Shown here: positions 50,795 to 52,868 of the stretch, one piece after another
Layout of the letters: the number at the start of each line of letters is the position of its first letter
Numbering within the stretch: the first letter of the stretch is position 1
NCBI GenBank assembly: GCA_031280915.1
Contig: JAITGC010000064.1
Span: 1 to 52,868 of the forward strand
DNA from: Desulfovibrio sp.
GTDB taxonomy: Bacteria > Desulfobacterota > Desulfovibrionia > Desulfovibrionales > Desulfovibrionaceae
Direction of reading: 5' to 3'
DNA: 52,868 nt
Program-made: the position numbers and the translations under genes
The notes under the pieces: model-generated
Databases searched by the model: none
Told to the model about the DNA's origin: nothing
The model's input: only the letters and a program-made list of their open reading frames with translations

Positions 50795-51493
50795 ATGGAA
50801 ATTCAATGCCCAAAATGCGCCAGCAGGTTCAACCTGCCGGATGGTGTCGCACGGGACGGCGTCAAGCTGCGCTGTTCCGTTTGTACAACTGTTTTTCCCT
50901 ATACAGCCCCAAGTCCAGAGATATCCGGGCAAGCGGCGGAACCGGCGAAAAAAACTGCAACTGCAACCAAATTTCCCCGCAAACTCGCCCCGCTCCTCCT
51001 TCTGCTTGCGCTCTGCGTTACGGGCGGTTTTGCCGGATACTTCTGGCGAAGCCAGCTGACGCCACCTGTTCCATCGGAGGATATCGCGCAAAAGGTGGCC
51101 CGGCTGACCATGCGCAATGTCCGGCAATATTATGTCGATAATGAAAAAGTCGGCAGAATCATGGTGATTGAAGGCAAGGTGGTCAACGAATTTCCCCAGC
51201 CCAAGGCCCTGATTGCCGTGGAGGGCGCCATCTACGACAAGGACAAAAAACCCCTTTCCGTCAAAAAACAAACCGCCGGTACACAGCTTTCACTTTTCCA
51301 ACTACAAGTTTTGAGTGAAAAAGAAATGGAATCATTTCTGAACAACAAAATAGAAATTCTTTCCAATAATATTAATGTGCCGCAGGGTGGAGAAGTGCCC
51401 TTCATGGTGCTCTTTTACGCGACTCCTCCCGGAGTGGCGGAATTCGGCGTGCGTATTACAGACGTTCAGGATGCGGAAAAGCAGGGCAAATAG
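50795..51493 (+). CDS. Zinc-ribbon (MJ0042-type) DUF3426-like membrane protein
   Basis: MEIQCPKCASRFNLPDGVARDGVKLRCSVCTTVF, one TM segment, DUF3426-like C-terminus; ATG at 50795. Confidence 0.82.
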   Translation: MEIQCPKCASRFNLPDGVARDGVKLRCSVCTTVFPYTAPSPEISGQAAEPAKKTATATKFPRKLAPLLLLLALCVTGGFAGYFWRSQLTPPVPSEDIAQKVARLTMRNVRQYYVDNEKVGRIMVIEGKVVNEFPQPKALIAVEGAIYDKDKKPLSVKKQTAGTQLSLFQLQVLSEKEMESFLNNKIEILSNNINVPQGGEVPFMVLFYATPPGVAEFGVRITDVQDAEKQGK

Positions 51494-51559
51494 CCCGTCC
51501 CGGATTTCAGCCATGCCCCGGCGCGGCCTCCGCCTTCAGGATTATACAGTCAAACGACA

Positions 51560-52429
51560 ATGTTGTTGCGTCAGTGTGTGAGGGAGGCCGGGAAACGGCT
51601 TGCCCAAGCGGGAGTGGAAAGCCCGTGTCTGTGCGCCCAACTTCTGGTTGGCCGCCTGCTCGGAATTAACCGCCTGGAATGTATTATTGACGCGAACCGA
51701 GAACTGACGACGGATCAACTGGCTGATTTGAATCAACTGCTTCTCCGTAAAATTGCCGGAGAACCATTGGCCTATCTTCTCGGGCAAAAAGAATTTTTCA
51801 GCCGTGCTTTTCACGTCACGCCAGACACCTTGATCCCCCGCCCTGAAACGGAACTGCTGGTGGAAACAGCTCTCGCGCTGTTGCCAGGCTCGTGCCGGCT
51901 GTTTTTCGCGGACATCGGCACAGGTTCCGGTTGCCTGGGCATAACCCTGGCTCTGGAGCGCAAACTCTGGCGCGGCTTGCTCCTGGATATTTCCGAAAAG
52001 GTGCTTGCCGTCGCGAAACTCAATGCCCAACACCTTCAAGCGGCTCCAAGCCTCGCATATGTACGGGCGGATATGTACGGGACGCCGTTGAAACCGTGTT
52101 CCTGCGATTTTATGGTAAGCAATCCCCCCTATATCGCGGAAGACGACATTGCCCAGGTCATGGATGAGGTATGGCGCTTCGAACCGCATGCCGCGCTTTT
52201 TTCTCCTCACGGCGGCGCGGCCCATCTTGAGGCCGTTGTTCGCCTGGCCGCACATGCGCTCAAAATAAACGGAACCGTGATTGTGGAGCACGGCGCGGAG
52301 CAAGGAGCGAAAACACGCGCGCTATTCGCCGCCGCCGGGGTTTTCGACGGAATAACAACACTCCGCGATCCGGCCAGGCTGGAGCGCTGCACGTATGCTG
52401 TCAAACATCAAGCTCGGCAGCACATATGA
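51560..52429 (+). CDS. prmC: Peptide chain release factor N5-glutamine methyltransferase
   Basis: GEPLAYLLGQKEFFSRAFHVTPDTLIPRPETELLVE, DIGTGSGCLGITLA, VSNPPYI (NPPY). Confidence 0.95.
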   Translation: MLLRQCVREAGKRLAQAGVESPCLCAQLLVGRLLGINRLECIIDANRELTTDQLADLNQLLLRKIAGEPLAYLLGQKEFFSRAFHVTPDTLIPRPETELLVETALALLPGSCRLFFADIGTGSGCLGITLALERKLWRGLLLDISEKVLAVAKLNAQHLQAAPSLAYVRADMYGTPLKPCSCDFMVSNPPYIAEDDIAQVMDEVWRFEPHAALFSPHGGAAHLEAVVRLAAHALKINGTVIVEHGAEQGAKTRALFAAAGVFDGITTLRDPARLERCTYAVKHQARQHI

Positions 52430-52498
52430 TGGCCAAAGCAAATTAGATGCGTCGGCCCTGTTCCTTTTCCCTGCCCCCCTTGAAGCAAAAGAACGGGT

Positions 52499-52566
52499 GT
52501 GTTTAGTCCCTTTGAGTAATGGTATAAACTATGCCTCACTCAGGAGGGAAGAATTATGGGACATAT
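52499..52566 (+). repeat. 68-bp perfect direct repeat, copy 2 (candidate IS481-like end)
   Basis: Identical to 5824-5891; identity stops where TGTAACGCGCC begins. Confidence 0.8.
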
Positions 52567-52665
52567 TGTAACGCGCCACTTATTTTTGCCCTAAACGACA
52601 CTTACTTTTACCGAGAATTTCCTGTAACGCGCCACCTGTTTCTGACCCAAACGCCACTTATTTTT
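52567..52665 (+). mobile_element. IS21-family-like terminal repeat region (truncated)
   Basis: Begins TGTAACGCGCCACTTATTTTTGCCCTAAACGACACTTAC; related unit at 52623 TGTAACGCGCCACCTGTTTCTGACCCAAACGCCACTTATTTTT; multiple subterminal repeats are characteristic of IS21 ends. Confidence 0.55.
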
Positions 52666-52868
52666 GAGGCGCTTGCGTAACGCTTTTTTCAAGATGGCAT
52701 AATTCTTGGCCAACCCGTTCGCATCTCTCCCGCGCGATCGCGGCGTACTCCTCCGAAAGTTCAATGCCGATGCAGCGCCGCCCGGTTTCCAGCGCCGCCA
52801 CGGCCGTTGTGCCGCCGCCGAGGAACGGGTCGAGGACAAGCGCGTCATCCGGCGTTATCGCCAGCAGC
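52658..52868 (-). CDS. DNA (N4/N6) methyltransferase, C-terminal fragment running off the window
   Basis: Reverse-strand translation ...LLAITPDDALVLDPFLGGGTTAVAALETGRRCIGIELSEEYAAIARERCERVGQELCHLEKSVTQAPQK*; DPFxGxGTT motif I. Missed by the ORF track because no start lies in the window. Confidence 0.85.
   Translation of the reverse strand, partial: LLAITPDDALVLDPFLGGGTTAVAALETGRRCIGIELSEEYAAIARERCERVGQELCHLEKSVTQAPQK

Overview
The window is about 53 kb and looks like the chromosome of a Desulfovibrionaceae-type sulfate reducer. That taxonomic guess is inferred from gene content (Flx-Hdr genes, Dsr-like redox subunits, multihaem cytochromes, PFOR/Pta/AckA). Most of it is dense core housekeeping: mazG, cvpA, folE2, PFOR-pta-ackA, ppiB, DHH phosphoesterase, M16 peptidase, cstA, thiD, pth-rplY-prs, tRNA-Gln, ispE, hslV, M48 protease, cysS, rpiB, rpoH-like sigma, metH, hpt and prmC. 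The most unusual part is 22.2-35.4 kb, where two divergent redox operons share a ~755 bp intergenic region. The minus-strand operon encodes a Tat-exported FMN alpha-hydroxy-acid dehydrogenase, a trihaem cytochrome fused to a PstS-like substrate-binding domain, and DsrJ/DsrO/DsrP-like subunits with no adjacent DsrM/DsrK. The plus-strand operon encodes HdrC-HdrB-HdrA, an MvhD(FlxD)-FlxC-like fusion, FlxB-like and FlxA-like proteins; the FlxA-like protein has a 4 x 16-residue tandem repeat at its N-terminus. The shared region carries two copies of the dyad TATTCC-N4-GGAATA plus further TTCC/GGAA dyads. Other points are a tandem HdeA-like periplasmic protein, an intergenic repeat family, and insertion-sequence scars: a 68-bp perfect repeat at 5.8 kb and 52.5 kb, and IS21-like terminal repeats abutting a truncated DNA methyltransferase that the ORF track missed. 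All family calls come from reading the translations; no database search was run.
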